DNA of 64,000 bases from Sphagnum magellanicum (taxonomy: Eukaryota > Streptophyta > Sphagnopsida > Sphagnales > Sphagnaceae), in assembly GCA_021904315.1 (NCBI GenBank), contig CM038914.1:23609065-23673064 (forward strand), given 5' to 3'. The position numbers and the translations under genes were made by a program. Each line of letters begins with the position of its first letter. Positions within the stretch are counted from its first letter, which is position 1. The notes beneath the pieces are model-generated. The model did not search any database. It saw nothing but the letters and a program-made list of their open reading frames with translations, and was not told where the DNA came from. Positions 37,381-49,482 of this stretch are shown piece after piece.

Positions 37381-37959
37381 TTTGAAATGGCCTTATGGAA
37401 ATTATAATAAAAAATATGTAGGTATTGCACAATGTTCATTTTGATCTTTATAAACTGTAGACAAATTATTGTTACCTATTCACATGGGCCTAATTAAATT
37501 TCGATTTTCACATCTAAAGTACTAAGAAAATTATGAATATATATATATAATTAACCATATACCCATCGAACAAGTGTGATTAGAAGAAAATATTATATTG
37601 ATAAAAGATGTATAAATATGAGTGGATCAAAAAATGCTAAAGATTACAATGAAAAAAAAGGTTTTTTATAGTACATCAAAGGACCAAAATTCAAAAATTG
37701 GGCAATCCAAAAAATGAAAGGGTTGAAAAAACCTATCTAATTATATAAAGTGGAAACTTTAAACCATATCATTATCTACAATCTTGTGTTTAGTTCAGTA
37801 AGAAGTTGTTGCATTTGTAACCCTTATTGCATGATGAACAATTACAAATGGCAGTGTTACATTTCAGCCTGAACTACATTTACAATAAATTCTTCCTTTA
37901 TTGTGCCCTGAACCCTATAAACACCCAAAACCACCAAATTAAACCTTAACACCACTAAA

Positions 37960-39260
37960 AAAGAAGGCAATGGTAGCAAGCTACCATCGCCTTCTTCATT
38001 AAAACACCACCATAGAAGAAGACGATGGTGTGTTGCCACGCCGTCCTGTTTTTCTTCTTCTTTTTAAACACAGAAAAGAAGGTGATGACAGCTTGTTGCC
38101 ATTGCCCTCTTTGTTCTAACAACACACCATAGAAGAAAAAAACGGCGCATTACCATTGTCTTCTTCTTTTCTAACAAAAAAAAGAAAGGCAATGACAATA
38201 AGTTGATGTTGCCTTTTTCACTTAAACACCACCAAAGAAGAAAGCGATGGCAGCTTGGCGATGGCAACAAGCTACCATCTCTTTTTTCGTTGCAATAACA
38301 CCACAGAAGAAAATGATGGCACATTGCCATCATCTTCTTCTTCTATGCAACACCACCACAAAATAATGTGTCATTGTCTTCTTTTTCTCAAACACAAAGA
38401 AGACAAAACACACAAAAAAACAACAAAAAAACCAAGGGAAGGGAGGGAGCTTATCTTCAAACTCTCGCTTTGCCTTCTCACTTTTGGTTCCCACTTCTAC
38501 CCTTTTGTTTTAAACGCTTTCTCCTGGCATCTTTTTTTTCTCAAGTAGAAGAAAAAAAAAACATAAGGAAGAAATGAAATGCAAAGAAAGGAGGGAGCTT
38601 TCCTTTGAGCTCTCGCTCCGCCCTCTCATTTTTGCTCCTGCTTCTACCCTTCCACTTCTGCCCTTTTGTTTCAAACGCTTTCTTCTGACATCTTCTTCTT
38701 TTCAAATAGATGAAAACAAAGAAAAACAAAGAAAAAAAAACTATAAAGAAGAAAAAAAATGCAAAGAAAGGAAGGAGCTTTCCTTTAAGCTCTCATTCTG
38801 CCCTCCCACTTTTGCCTTTTTGTTACAAACGCTTTCTCCTAGCATCTTCTTCTTCGCAAGCAAAAAAAAAGAAAAAAAAAAAGAAAAAAAAACCATAGAA
38901 AAGAAAAAATATGTAGAAAAGGGAAGGAACTTTCCATTAAACTCTTGTTCTGCCCTCTCACTTTTGGCTCCTACTTTGCCCTTTTGTTTCAAACACTTTT
39001 GCCTGGCATCTTCTTCTCTTCAAGTAAAAGAAAATAAAAAAATACAAAGAAAAAAAAAATGCAAAGAAGGGAAAGAGCTTACTTTCAAGCTTTTGCTCTG
39101 CCCTCTCACTTTTGATTCTTGCTTCTGGCCTCTTTTTTCTGCCCTTTCATATTAAACGCTTTCTCCTTGGCGTCTTCTTCTTCTCAAACATAAACAAATA
39201 AAAAAAAACATAGGAGAAAAAATAAATGCAAAGAAAGCAAAAAGCTTACCTTTTTTCTCT
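37960..39260. repeat. Two adjacent satellites: CACC/GAAGAA-rich, then 150-185 bp units
   Basis: From 37960 to about 38380, ~75-100 bp units contain AACACCACCA, AGAAGAA and GATGG. From about 38425 to 39260, 150-185 bp units start with AAATGCAAAGAA (38577, 38757, about 38908 as a variant, 39057, 39223) and contain CCTCTCACTTTTG and TTTCTCC.GGCATCTTCTTC. The Lys-rich plus-strand frame of 193 codons is an artefact of this array. Confidence 0.75.
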
Positions 39261-39606
39261 TGCTTTTGCATTTGGGATGAAGCATTCCTCTTGCTTTCTC
39301 CTCTCCACATTCCTTCAACATTGAGCTCTCCACCTTCTTCAAGTCTCCTTGAAGCTTTCTGTGCTACTCGAGCTCTAGAGATGGAATGAGTGAGAAATGA
39401 GGTGAGCGAGATAGGAGCGGGGAGGTAGGTAGGATGGGGGGGGCGAAGTAGGTAGGAGGGGAAAATTTTGGGGCAAAAAAGGGGGCTGAAAAATCCCTGG
39501 GTAGGGGAAGAGGATGTATTTTTGGTTCATCCCCAAAATGGCTTCAACAGCCTCATCCTGAACTGGTGCACTAGTGGTTGCTGGTTCATTCCACCCCATG
39601 TTTTGG

Positions 39607-42600
39607 TTGTCATCTATTAACGATAATTTGGATCACTCTGTTTGTATTAATCCATTCCATTTGTATTGATTGGGAGCATTTCAAACAAGCATATTCAAAA
39701 GTGAATTACTAATTTTATGCGCACATTAAATCAAAGAGCTTGTTGTTGACATCTTTAAAAATTTTAACTTGTAAATATCAGTTCCCCCACACAAAGTCTT
39801 GCAATTTGTTATCTGTTTTGCAAACCTGTTGAAATTGAAAACAACAACAATAATGAACTTATTGATAAATCTATAAGATGTATGAAAAGAACCACATGAC
39901 AAATACAAATGATGGATTTCGTTTTTTCAATAGTCAAAATCCTTGGCAACAATAGTACTTTTTATAAATTTCTTAGCTCTTGAAATTTGGGTAAACCACA
40001 TAATTATTTATGAAAACTTTGTTCAATTAATTTCCTTGTCATCATGTTTTAGGATCAATTTCACTACCTAAATTCCAAATTTTGTATCAGGTTTTTGGGG
40101 CAAACTGTTCTGCATATAACTCCTCCTTGTACATTGATCCAGTAATGAAAAATGAATCTAACGAAGGAAGGGAAACCAAACCTCAGGAGTTCCTATCTTA
40201 TTCCTATCAACATGTTCCTTTCTTGTTAAAGTTTTGTGAACTCTTTCACATGATGTAATAATGGAACTGCCACATGCAACCTATTAAGACTTTTTGTACT
40301 CTTTTTTGTGAGGCAAAAGTGAGTTTTAAGTTTTGACATAGAAAGATGGAGCCTTTATTACTATTTTATCACATGTCTTCTGCTTCAAAAGCAAGGATGT
40401 CGATGAATCCAGAAAGGAAACAAAGTTTTCTGTAACATATTTACCACATGTCTTTTGCAGGAAGAGTGAGGCTATCCTGAATGCAAAAGGATAGTTAAAT
40501 ATTGAATGTCATTGGTGTATGAAAAATCATGGGGATGATCATCAATTAAGACGCAACATCATGATCATCAATTTGAAAGTGTATTGTGCATTCCAAGTTG
40601 CAACATATAAGATACTCAATTAAAATGCAACATAATGGTCATCAATCATAAATCACATTAAGCATTCCAAGGCAAAACATATAAGAAAATTCAAAATTTC
40701 ATCATTAACAACCAGTCATTTTTTTTTTTTGGGTTCATTTTTGTGATATGGCACTGGTGGTGATCATTTGACAAAAGATTTAACAAAAGTGATGATGAGC
40801 CCATACAAGATTTATCTTTAATGGCGAAAAACACCACCATGACCTTTAGATGCATGATGATCATCATAAAAGGGAAAAGATTTGTTGACCTTTTTTCGGA
40901 CCAAATAATCATCCATTAGGTTTTCTTATTTTCACAAGAAAACTCTTTGTAATTATAGCTGATGCAGAGTATACATTGTTCATGGTTAATGCATGGACAT
41001 TGTAAAAGTCACAGACTTGATAATTCCACCATTCTTTCATGCCACTTGAGGTGGGATTAGTAAATTAAGGGATGGTTAATACCTCTTCTTAACTAAATTT
41101 ACAATTCTTAGGAAAATCTATATTTTTTCTTGGTTAAACTTTTCAAATTATACATTATTTAAATACAAATTTACTTTAATTCTGAAAAGTAAGTCAGATT
41201 TTATTTTCTGCCTTTATTTAATAAAATGTTTTTAAAAAATTATAACAAAAAGAATCAAAATTCAATATTTTTGAACATAGAAATATATAATAATTAGTTC
41301 AGAATATATCATATGTATATAAGATATAAAATACATAAGATATAAAATTATGTTTACATATTATAAATATTTTTTTTGATCCAATAGTTTTATCATATAA
41401 GATCACTTATATATAATATATGACAATATTTATAATTTATAAAAAAAATTCATTTCTTTAAGTATTTATATTTTCAAATTAATTTATATAACCAGATTCA
41501 TATATTATAATATAAAAATTAATGTGTATGTATTTAGTATACTATATTTAAATTTATTGTATTTCTTAAATACATTATAAGACATTGAATGGTTTTGAGA
41601 ATAACGTTATTATATGTTGATACATCATATTTTATGAACTATTTGTATTAAATTTCATTATTTTTAATATTTTTTTTCATTTAAACAAAGTATGAAAAGA
41701 TATTGATGATTTTTTTTTAAAATGTCCTATTGAAATGAATTGAAATGCAAGATTTACATGCAATTTTTTTCAATTCAAGTATTTTAATAATTATTTTAAT
41801 AATTTTAATGTGTAGATTTTGGATTTTTTTTCAAAATGAAGTTTAAATCATTTCATTTGGACATAAGATGAAAAATATATTACTAAGTAAAGTTGGCTTT
41901 TAGAAAAGTTTTAGTTGCATCTGAATTCAAAACTAAAGTGCAAGTAAAAGGTTTAACCCATATGTTTTGTCTTTAAATCTCATCTCACAAGCTATATAAA
42001 AAACATGTTTTCCCTTGATTTTTCACTCAAAAATGCATATGCCAATTTGGGATGAATGAAGAAACACTTAACCTTAAATGGAAATTGTAACATAAATGAA
42101 ATGTTTTTTGGCTATTCTTTCCATCTACAATTTCCTTTTCCTACCTATTTTCTTATCCACACAAGTAAATAGGTGTTAATTTTTTACCTACCTAGGTAGA
42201 TAGGTTTGAATTTTTTTCAAACTTTCAATTTTAAAAAATTGAATGAATAAATAATTAATATTGGATAATCTGGATTAAGTAATTAATATTAAATAATCAA
42301 GATATTCAAAATTTCTTAGTTACTCATATGTTAGTGAATTTATTTGTCCACATCAACTCATTGCTAATCATGAAGCAATTGACAAATTTGCTAAGAATTC
42401 ACCTAATTCACTACAAACCTTACTAAATTCATTTATGGATTTGAACATTTTATGTATTAGTGAGACCATACTATTTCAAACAATTAATGTATAATAGTTT
42501 AAGGTTAGTGAACAACCTTTCTCATATTGCATATAATTTCACATATTACATGGGACACAATGACTTTTTGTTATGATATATGAGGGTATTGCCCATACCA

Positions 42601-42900
42601 TAACCTTTCTAGTGGGGGATTTCCCATTTTGATGTAGGTATTGTCTTTTTTGTTGTTCTCATAGTGAAGATTTCCTTTAGTGAATATAGATAATGTAACA
42701 TAGGGTTATAGTGAAAGTTTTAGATTCGAGTATTGCCAATGAGTTCATTTTCATAGTAAGGAAATGTTTTTTTGGATGAAAGTAATACAATATCAACACA
42801 TTTAAAAATATGATGAAAATATTTGTTTTGTTGATGTACATAGTGAATAATCACAATTGAGTGTGTAGGAATTACATTCACCCATATTTTGACATTTGTA
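39607..42900. other. AT-rich intergenic, nothing recognised
   Basis: Very AT-rich from 41100 to 41900. No gene, array or transposon end was found. A short CCTACCTAGGTAGATAGG string lies near 42190. Confidence 0.4.
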
Positions 42901-43720
42901 TTGTGACGCACTCCCAATTCCTAGTTAGACTCAAGTTGGGTCTAAGTTATTCACATAGTGGAATTGTGAAGAACTTGGGGCACGCTCCCAACTCTCAGCA
43001 CTAGAAGGGGTAGAGGGGCGTGCTGAAGCTCCAAGATGGGACTAAGAAGAGTGACAAGCTATTCACTTATTCGAACCTGCATCAAACCAACCAACAAGTT
43101 GGTTAGATCACTTTTTTGAGCACCTTTGGTGCTAGGACAAGCCACGGGCAACTCTAGACTCACTTGACTCACCACGGCCCAGACTCGAGGGAAGCCACCA
43201 CCTTCCCCCATATACTATACTCTGTACCTCTCCGCGACACCCACATCCGAATGGCTTTTTGTCCCGGGACTCCCAAGAAGGAGTCCCGAAACTATCCCGG
43301 TTTGGACTCCCATGACTTTGCGAGGTCATAACTTTTTGCTCAAACCTCCGATTGAGATGAGGTCTGAAGCAAACTTGTAGCTATCCTCAAGAGTTTTTCA
43401 ACGGTCTATCGCACTTGACCTGCACGCACCGGGGTTGCGTCGATTCTTGACTTTTAATGGTTGGGAGTCAAATTGCCAATTTGACTTTCAGCCCTTCTTT
43501 TTGCCATAACTTATGCTGTAGATGTCCAAATGGCCCATGCAAGGCCATTTTCGACATTTGTATTTCACTAGCTTTCCAATGGTATAAAGAACACCCCAAT
43601 GCGAGGTGTTTTGACCCCTGCAATCGAATTTTGAAGTTTTGGGAGTCCCAGAGGACTCCCAAGTCCCAATTTTAGGAGTGTGAGTTTCATTCTCACACTC
43701 CCTTTAAGTAGGGTTGCAAC
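42900..43720. repeat. GC-richer repeat block with foldbacks (LTR-like)
   Basis: This block stands out from the AT-rich flanks by GC content and CpG. It holds foldbacks GGGACTCCC..GGAGTCCC (43266-43288), GGGAGTCC..GGACTCCC (43641-43660) and GGAGTGTGAG..CTCACACTCC (43675-43702). A diverged relative of its 42960-43060 part occurs at 54525-54625 (ACGCTCC, then AGAGTGACAA-like, then TTATTCAC). TGTGACGC..CAACA could be LTR ends, but no target duplication was found. Confidence 0.45.
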
Positions 43721-44850
43721 ATATTGGACATTCACAATGTAGGTCTTGTAGTTTTATAAACTTTCTACTAACCCTAACCTAAGTGATGGAGGGGCAACTA
43801 TTTGTAATACTTGCATATTAAAACTTTTACATAAGTGAAATATAATTGGTAGTAAAAATTATATGGGAATTGCATGGATTTGGTTTTTTTGCATTTCAAT
43901 TCTAATGGGGTCCCAATTTTATCATGAAGGTATTGGAAATTCTAAGTCCATTTCATTCAAGCTCCACCATAATATGATTGGTCCATTGTATGTAATACCT
44001 TCATTTTTTGTTTTTGACATTGTGATAATAAATATTTAAAAGAAGAAAAAGTAAAATAAAATTATGTAATATTCACCTTTGAAGCATTGAATGTTGGCTA
44101 GATTTTTTTGTGTTTCACATAATACCCAAATGTTGGGCATAAAATATGCATATTTAATGATAAACAAAAACTAATGAAAATAGTTTTTATTTTTTTAATT
44201 AGAAAAAATTAAAAAATTAAAAAATTAAAAATAGATATTATGAGGAAGAAAAAGAAGAAAAAGAATTTATAAAAAGAAAACAGATAATAAAATTTTAGAA
44301 CGAGAAATAAAAGTGCAAGAAATTAAAAAAAAAATCTATAAGAAGTAAAAACAAAATTTAAAAAAAAAAGTTTCATCTCAATCACAAATCGCATTGTTTT
44401 CATATGTGGGTATTACATGTTGGGATTAAGTTTTCAACTACTATTAGTATTTGCCATAATAGGTGATACCTATATGTTACCCATATAATAGGTGTTAGTT
44501 TTGGGAACTCCAAACCATTATAAAGATGGTGTTAAAACCTAAAATTGACACAAGTATTATAATGCCCAGAATCTAAACCCTGAACCTCTATATGTAAATT
44601 TAACCATATCTTAAAACCCATATGTTTTACATTAATTTTCTTATGATTTAAGTGATTGAATTAGATAATCATTGGAAATACAAGAAATTTTTTCTTAAGT
44701 TTAATTATTTGTTCTAACTAAAATCAACATTATTTTTTATGTCCTTGATTGATTTCTATAAAAGAAAATATTGAAGTTCATTTTACACCTTGTGGATTCC
44801 ATTATTATTTTTCCTTTAGAAAAGTAGATGTTTAATTATGAAATAGAGAG
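43721..44850. other. AT-rich intergenic, nothing recognised
   Basis: A/T and A/G homopolymer-rich (about 44190-44370); no supported feature. Confidence 0.4.
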
Positions 44851-45880
44851 GTTTATACAAAATATAGAAAGGTTTTGTTGAAAGGTAAAGGTTTACTTGA
44901 TATGTAAAAAGATTATGTTGAAAAGTAAAGGTTTAGACGAAAAGAAATAAAGTATAATTCTAGCCAAAAAGATATAAAAGCATTATTGTGAAGTAAAAGT
45001 TTAGCCAACGAATATAAATGTTTTGTTGAGAGATCGAGGTTTAGCAAAAAAAAAGGATATAGGTTTGACTAAGAGCTAAAAGTTTAACCAAAAAGATATA
45101 TAAGTTTAGCCAAAAAGATATATATTTTTTCCAAAAGTTAGAAGTTTAGCCAATAATAGATATAGGTTTTGCCAAAAGAGAAAAGTTTAACCAAGAAGAA
45201 ATATAAGTTTTTCGAAGAGAAAAAAATTTAACCTAGAAGGGATATAAGTTTTGCCAAGAGAAAAATGTTTAGCCAAGAAAAGATATAGGTTTTGCCAAGA
45301 GAAAAAATTTAGCAAAGAAGATATGTAGGTTTTGCAAAGAGATAAAAGTTTAGTTGAAAAAAGATATAGTTTTCGCCAAGAAGGGATATAGGTTTTGTTA
45401 ATAGAGAAAATTTGAGCCAAAAAGATATATAAATTTTGTCAAGAGAGAAAATTTTAATTAAGAAAATATATGGGTTTTGTCAAAAAAAAAAGTTTAACCA
45501 AAAATAGATATAGGTTTTGCCATAAAAGAGAAATTAGCCAAGAAAAGATATGGGTTTTGCCAAAAAAAGAAATTAACCAAAAAAAGATATAGGTTTTGCC
45601 AAAAGGGAAAAGTTTAGCCAAGAAAAGATATAAGTTTTGCCAATAGAAAAAAGTTTAACAAAAATAAAATAAGATTTCGCCAATTGAAAAAAATTTAGCC
45701 AAGAAAATATATAGGTTTTGTCTAGAAATAAAATTTTAACCAAGAAGAAATATAGTTTTTACCAAGAAAAAAAAGTTTAACCAAGAAGAGATATATTTGC
45801 CAAGAGATATAAATCTAACCAAGAATAAATATATGTTTGGCCACGAAGAGATATAAGTTTTGCCAAGAAAAGATAGAAAG
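44850..45880. repeat. ~40-45 bp minisatellite, more than 20 degenerate units
   Basis: Unit consensus words are GATATAGGTTTTGCCAAGAG and AAAAGTTTAGCCAAGAA, with many point changes. The minus-strand frame with repeated 'KTYIPS' strings comes from this array. It leads directly into a transposon terminus at 46098-46150. Confidence 0.85.
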
Positions 45881-45889
45881 GATAAATAA

Positions 45890-46155
45890 GGGATTAGTTG
45901 TTAGTTCGTTGGGTTCAAGGTTTAGGCTAAGAGGTAGGTTAATAGGGTAACTAGGTGGGAAGGTAGTATGGAAGGTCAGGGTTGAGAAAAAATTGGCCCA
46001 AAAAAAAATGTCAAAGGTTAGTAGGCAAAACATTTGACTATGGTAGAATGTTGGTTAATGTAAGGTGAAGAGGCAAATGAAAAACACAACCTATCCTGTG
46101 GACAGAACGAACAACTGGTGCAGTCATGGAGGCTGGTTCACTTTGGTTCAACCTT
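45890..46155 (-). mobile_element. Inverted terminal fragment of the TIR transposon family
   Basis: GTGGACAGAACG, AACTGGTGCA and GGCTGGTTCACT (46098-46150) match, in reverse complement, the left 60 bp of the element at 34147. Just inside is GAGGTAGGTTAATAGGGTAA-type sequence, the reverse complement of the TACC-rich subterminal region. The other end was not found. Confidence 0.6.
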
Positions 46156-46626
46156 TGATTATCTTCACCAAACACCTTTCTTATTGCCGTGCCCCTACCA
46201 GTGGTATGGTTCCGCCCATAAAATAGGGTTTTTTTGCTTGGTGTCTCTCTTCTCTAAACTTTGATTAACACCTCCAATAAACTAATATAATAAACTAAAC
46301 TGAACCCTATACTATTATCGCAAAAGGAATAGGCAAATGAAATGGCAAATGAAGTTTCATTTATGTTGAGAAGGGCAAAATGCGTTTAGATATCTTATTT
46401 TTAAGGATAAATGTTTTAAAATTTTGTCTTCAAGTACTAGGGTGAATAAAACTCTAATCACACCTAGTGTTAGTGTTAACACTAACATCACCCCTAAATT
46501 TGTTTTAACACTATTTTTAACATTAATCATTTTTTAACATTAACATTCTTGTTAACATTTATTAAAATGCAATCACACATCTGATAGTTTAGGTTAAAAA
46601 ATGTTTTAGGGTTCAAAAAAGTACCT

Positions 46627-46669
46627 TCTTGCCATCATGGATTCACATCAAAATTCATGATGGCAAGTT
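46627..46669. repeat. Short imperfect hairpin
   Basis: CTTGCCATCATGGATT faces AATTCATGATGGCAAG across about 10 nt. Position is intergenic. Confidence 0.7.
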
Positions 46670-47779
46670 AAGGTAGGTGTTTGTTGTTTTTAAAAAAACC
46701 ATTCATAAATTGAAGGTATTCACAAATTGAAAAAACTTGTCATGAATTTTTTTGCCAAGTTTTTAAGAAAAGCTATTCACAAATTGAAGACATATTTGTC
46801 TAGCATACTTGTAGCAAGACATACAAATGTTTTGATGGTTGCAAAGCAAGATTATTTTCTTGACTTTGTTTTTTCATTCTGGTTGGAGAAGCAAGTCCTT
46901 ACAAATTCCATTGCCCTATTGAAGACTTGCCATAACTTCTAACCTATCTTGAGCAATAGATTTCGTAACTATGTTCTTTTTCCTTTAAGCAACTTGTAGC
47001 AAGGAAAGAAAGAGCAAAAAGAACAAAGAGGTAGAGAATGGCAAAGAAAGGGGAGATGAGAGTGGAGGGGGAACGTGGAGGGTGCATAGGAGAGGAACAA
47101 ATGAAAATTCTTGAGAACATTTCAAATATATTCATGTTACATTACCATTGAGTTAAAAGTCTCTTTTTTTCAGGGCTAATAACTTATCATCGAACTTCTC
47201 ACACAAAATCTATGTTTTGTGAAGATTTGATATTAAATATGCATTAACTGAACATTCAACGAACATCCTATTAACCTTGATTGCCACCTAGGCAGCCATG
47301 TAAATTTTGGTGTTAAATTAACATTGCAGGTCTCAATTCATTGTTTGTCATGCACCCCTTACCATTGACTTAACATTCACTTATCATCAGGTGTGAATCA
47401 ACCTTAAGGAGGTTAGTTTAACCTTTTGATTTCAAAAGAACTTGGGCTCCTTGCTCCTACACATTACCAGCAGTAATGCAATGATCAATTTTTTCTCTTC
47501 TTCACTTATGTTCTCATATGGTTTTTAATAATTCATCATTATTTATATCAATATCAAATTTAATTTGAGTTAATATAACTATCATGGATTTGGAAAGGCA
47601 CATTGAGATGGTTAAGTTTGAAAATGAGATAGTTTATCATTGGAATTGTCCAAGGACAACGATACTAAAAATTATGCAAATTCAATTTTCCAGAGACGAC
47701 TGTACAGAAACTTATACAAAATCTCCCAAGTTTGGGTTCCTCAAAATTTCTTGTCACGGAATATAACACCCCTCTCTTT
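46670..47779. other. Intergenic, nothing recognised
   Basis: Open frames of 60-72 codons occur but lack family features. Confidence 0.35.
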
Positions 47780-48540
47780 TTGTATATGTATACTTTTCCA
47801 AAAGTGCACACGTCACGGTCCAATACCGTGCTAGCCATGTATTATCTCTGAATACATCCTGATTACTTGACCGCGCTTAGTCTTCTTCATTAAAATGCTC
47901 ATATCAATGCTCCTTGGGATGCTAGGTGTGGTATGCTTTTGACTTTATGCCACAGGCGCCATGCCGGTTTCTGGATTCACACGAGAAAGTACTATGTTCA
48001 ATAATGGTCAGGCTATTGAAACACCGCACATGGCAAGAAGAAAAACGTACACAGCGGGCCACGATCCCAAATGCAAGGGAGGCGGGAGTGCCACTGTCGG
48101 TAAACGTTATTTGGGTGATCACCATTAAATGCACTGGCCACAATAGCCATGCCAGTTGCTGTTCCTGCGCCAATAGCCAAGGCACCCTTTCACAACACTT
48201 CACGTAGGACTTTTTTGTTTCTGATTTTCTTTTTTCACGGTCCTCTCCCTCCCTACCCATTCATGGTGGTGAAAACCATTGCCATTTCAGGCCCTTGGTT
48301 TCACTGCCTTTCATTTCACCTCCGATATGGTTGAAAATTCAAATGAAAACTAGTTGGTCCCTTCTGGGACCTGGAGTGGAGGTAGGCCTATCGCTGTCTT
48401 TTATTGACTACGTCCGTCTCTCTCTCAAGTAGAGTAATACTGCTCCTGCAGCACTAACCTAAACGTTGTCAGCTTGGGTCACTAGAGAGAGTGGACACAG
48501 ACAGAGCGGATGATGATATTACACTCTTCCTCTGCAATAT
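47780..48540. other. CpG-richer island without an assigned gene
   Basis: CACGTCACGGTCCAATACCG, GGCGCCATGCCGG and GGGAGGCGGGAGTG stand out from the AT-rich surroundings. Open frames run on both strands (112 codons minus, 93 codons plus) but match nothing I know. It resembles the promoter islands of the two real genes, so it may be an orphan promoter or a first exon. Confidence 0.3.
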
Positions 48541-49392
48541 TACCTAGTCATTACCTATTAAGAAGAGGTGAGGACTTCGAAAATTTCACATAGCCTGTTG
48601 TTTCCAGCAACTATAAACACAGTGAATGATTGCTAGTCACAGTATGAGACTTGGAAAAAAGAACAGTACTAATTTGGAACAGTTGGACTATTTACAGGAT
48701 CTTAACAGACTCTTGTTCTCTAACGTTGTAGACCAAGCTGCCCAGAAAACTGAATACTACTTAGCCTACTACATGGGGGGGGGGGGATAAACAAGCCAGC
48801 AGCAGCAGCAAAATCACTGGCATACATAAGTCTTCTTCAGCACCTGGACGCTTTCTGCAACTGATGTCCACAGACATGTCTCTGATGGATTTCAAGATAC
48901 AAATGAGATTGGAGGGGATTTTCACAAGAGCCCTGTGAATTATATGCTCTTGGATTTCTTGTGCAACTCTAGCTCACCTTTTTTTTTCCCCAAAATAAAT
49001 ATTGCTGCTAGTGAGAACCGGCATGTAGGTTGCAATAGCCTGTCATTGTGCCCTTTATTAGTACCCAACGTATTTATTTAAAAACAATTCCCCAATAACA
49101 GGGCAACACTAGCCTCAATGCCTTGATTGTTTTTATAAAAAAATTATGGACCCTGAGAAACTTTTTCAAATTCCCATCTTGCTATTAAGTAGTTTCAATG
49201 ATATTCCATCAGCCAACAAGGGCACAGTGACTTGAGAGCCTTTGGGTGAACCCAAGCTACTCCATTTAAATTATTTCTAAACATTACAAATATCCCATGC
49301 TAAGACTAAATCAGGGTGTCTGAGTTCAGATTTAACATTTTTTGGGCTTAAGATGGCCACTAAGAGGCCTCACTCAAAAAGGTCAAGGTATC
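48541..49392. other. Intergenic, nothing recognised
   Basis: Contains a poly-G tract (about 48775-48787) and a short AGC repeat; no gene. Confidence 0.35.
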
Positions 49393-49415
49393 AACATGGG
49401 TGCTGGTTCACCCTG
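49393..49415. mobile_element. Right-type terminus of the TIR transposon family
   Basis: TGGGTGCTGGTTCACCCTGG, then CC, is the reverse complement of the 10107 terminus with one mismatch. No paired end or target duplication was found. Confidence 0.5.
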
Positions 49416-49482
49416 GCCAACTTGTGGCACCTACACTGATGACTGGTTGGTCACCTTCAGCTTTCCTTTGAAAGTGTTTTAA

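Larger units (their letters stand above)
34147..39596. mobile_element. ~5.45-kb TIR transposon, MULE-like, non-autonomous
   Basis: Left end GGCCAGAGTGAACCAGCAGC; right end (reverse complement) GGGTGGAATGAACCAGCAAC. Both continue to a shared GTGCACCAGTT/ATGCACCAGTT. CATGTTTTGG occurs directly outside both ends (34137-34146 and 39597-39606), a 9-10 bp target-site duplication as in Mutator-like elements. The target was the second unit of a 58-bp tandem repeat: unit one is 34039-34096, and unit two is 34097-34146 plus 39607-39614, exactly 58 bp once the element and one duplicate are removed. No transposase frame is visible; the inside is mostly satellites. The Mutator assignment rests on duplication length and TIRs only. 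Confidence 0.75.

Noticed and set aside
38574..39155. 193-codon plus-strand open frame, Lys/Phe/Leu-rich
   Set aside because: It is a translation of the 150-185 bp satellite; the peptide repeats with the DNA unit.
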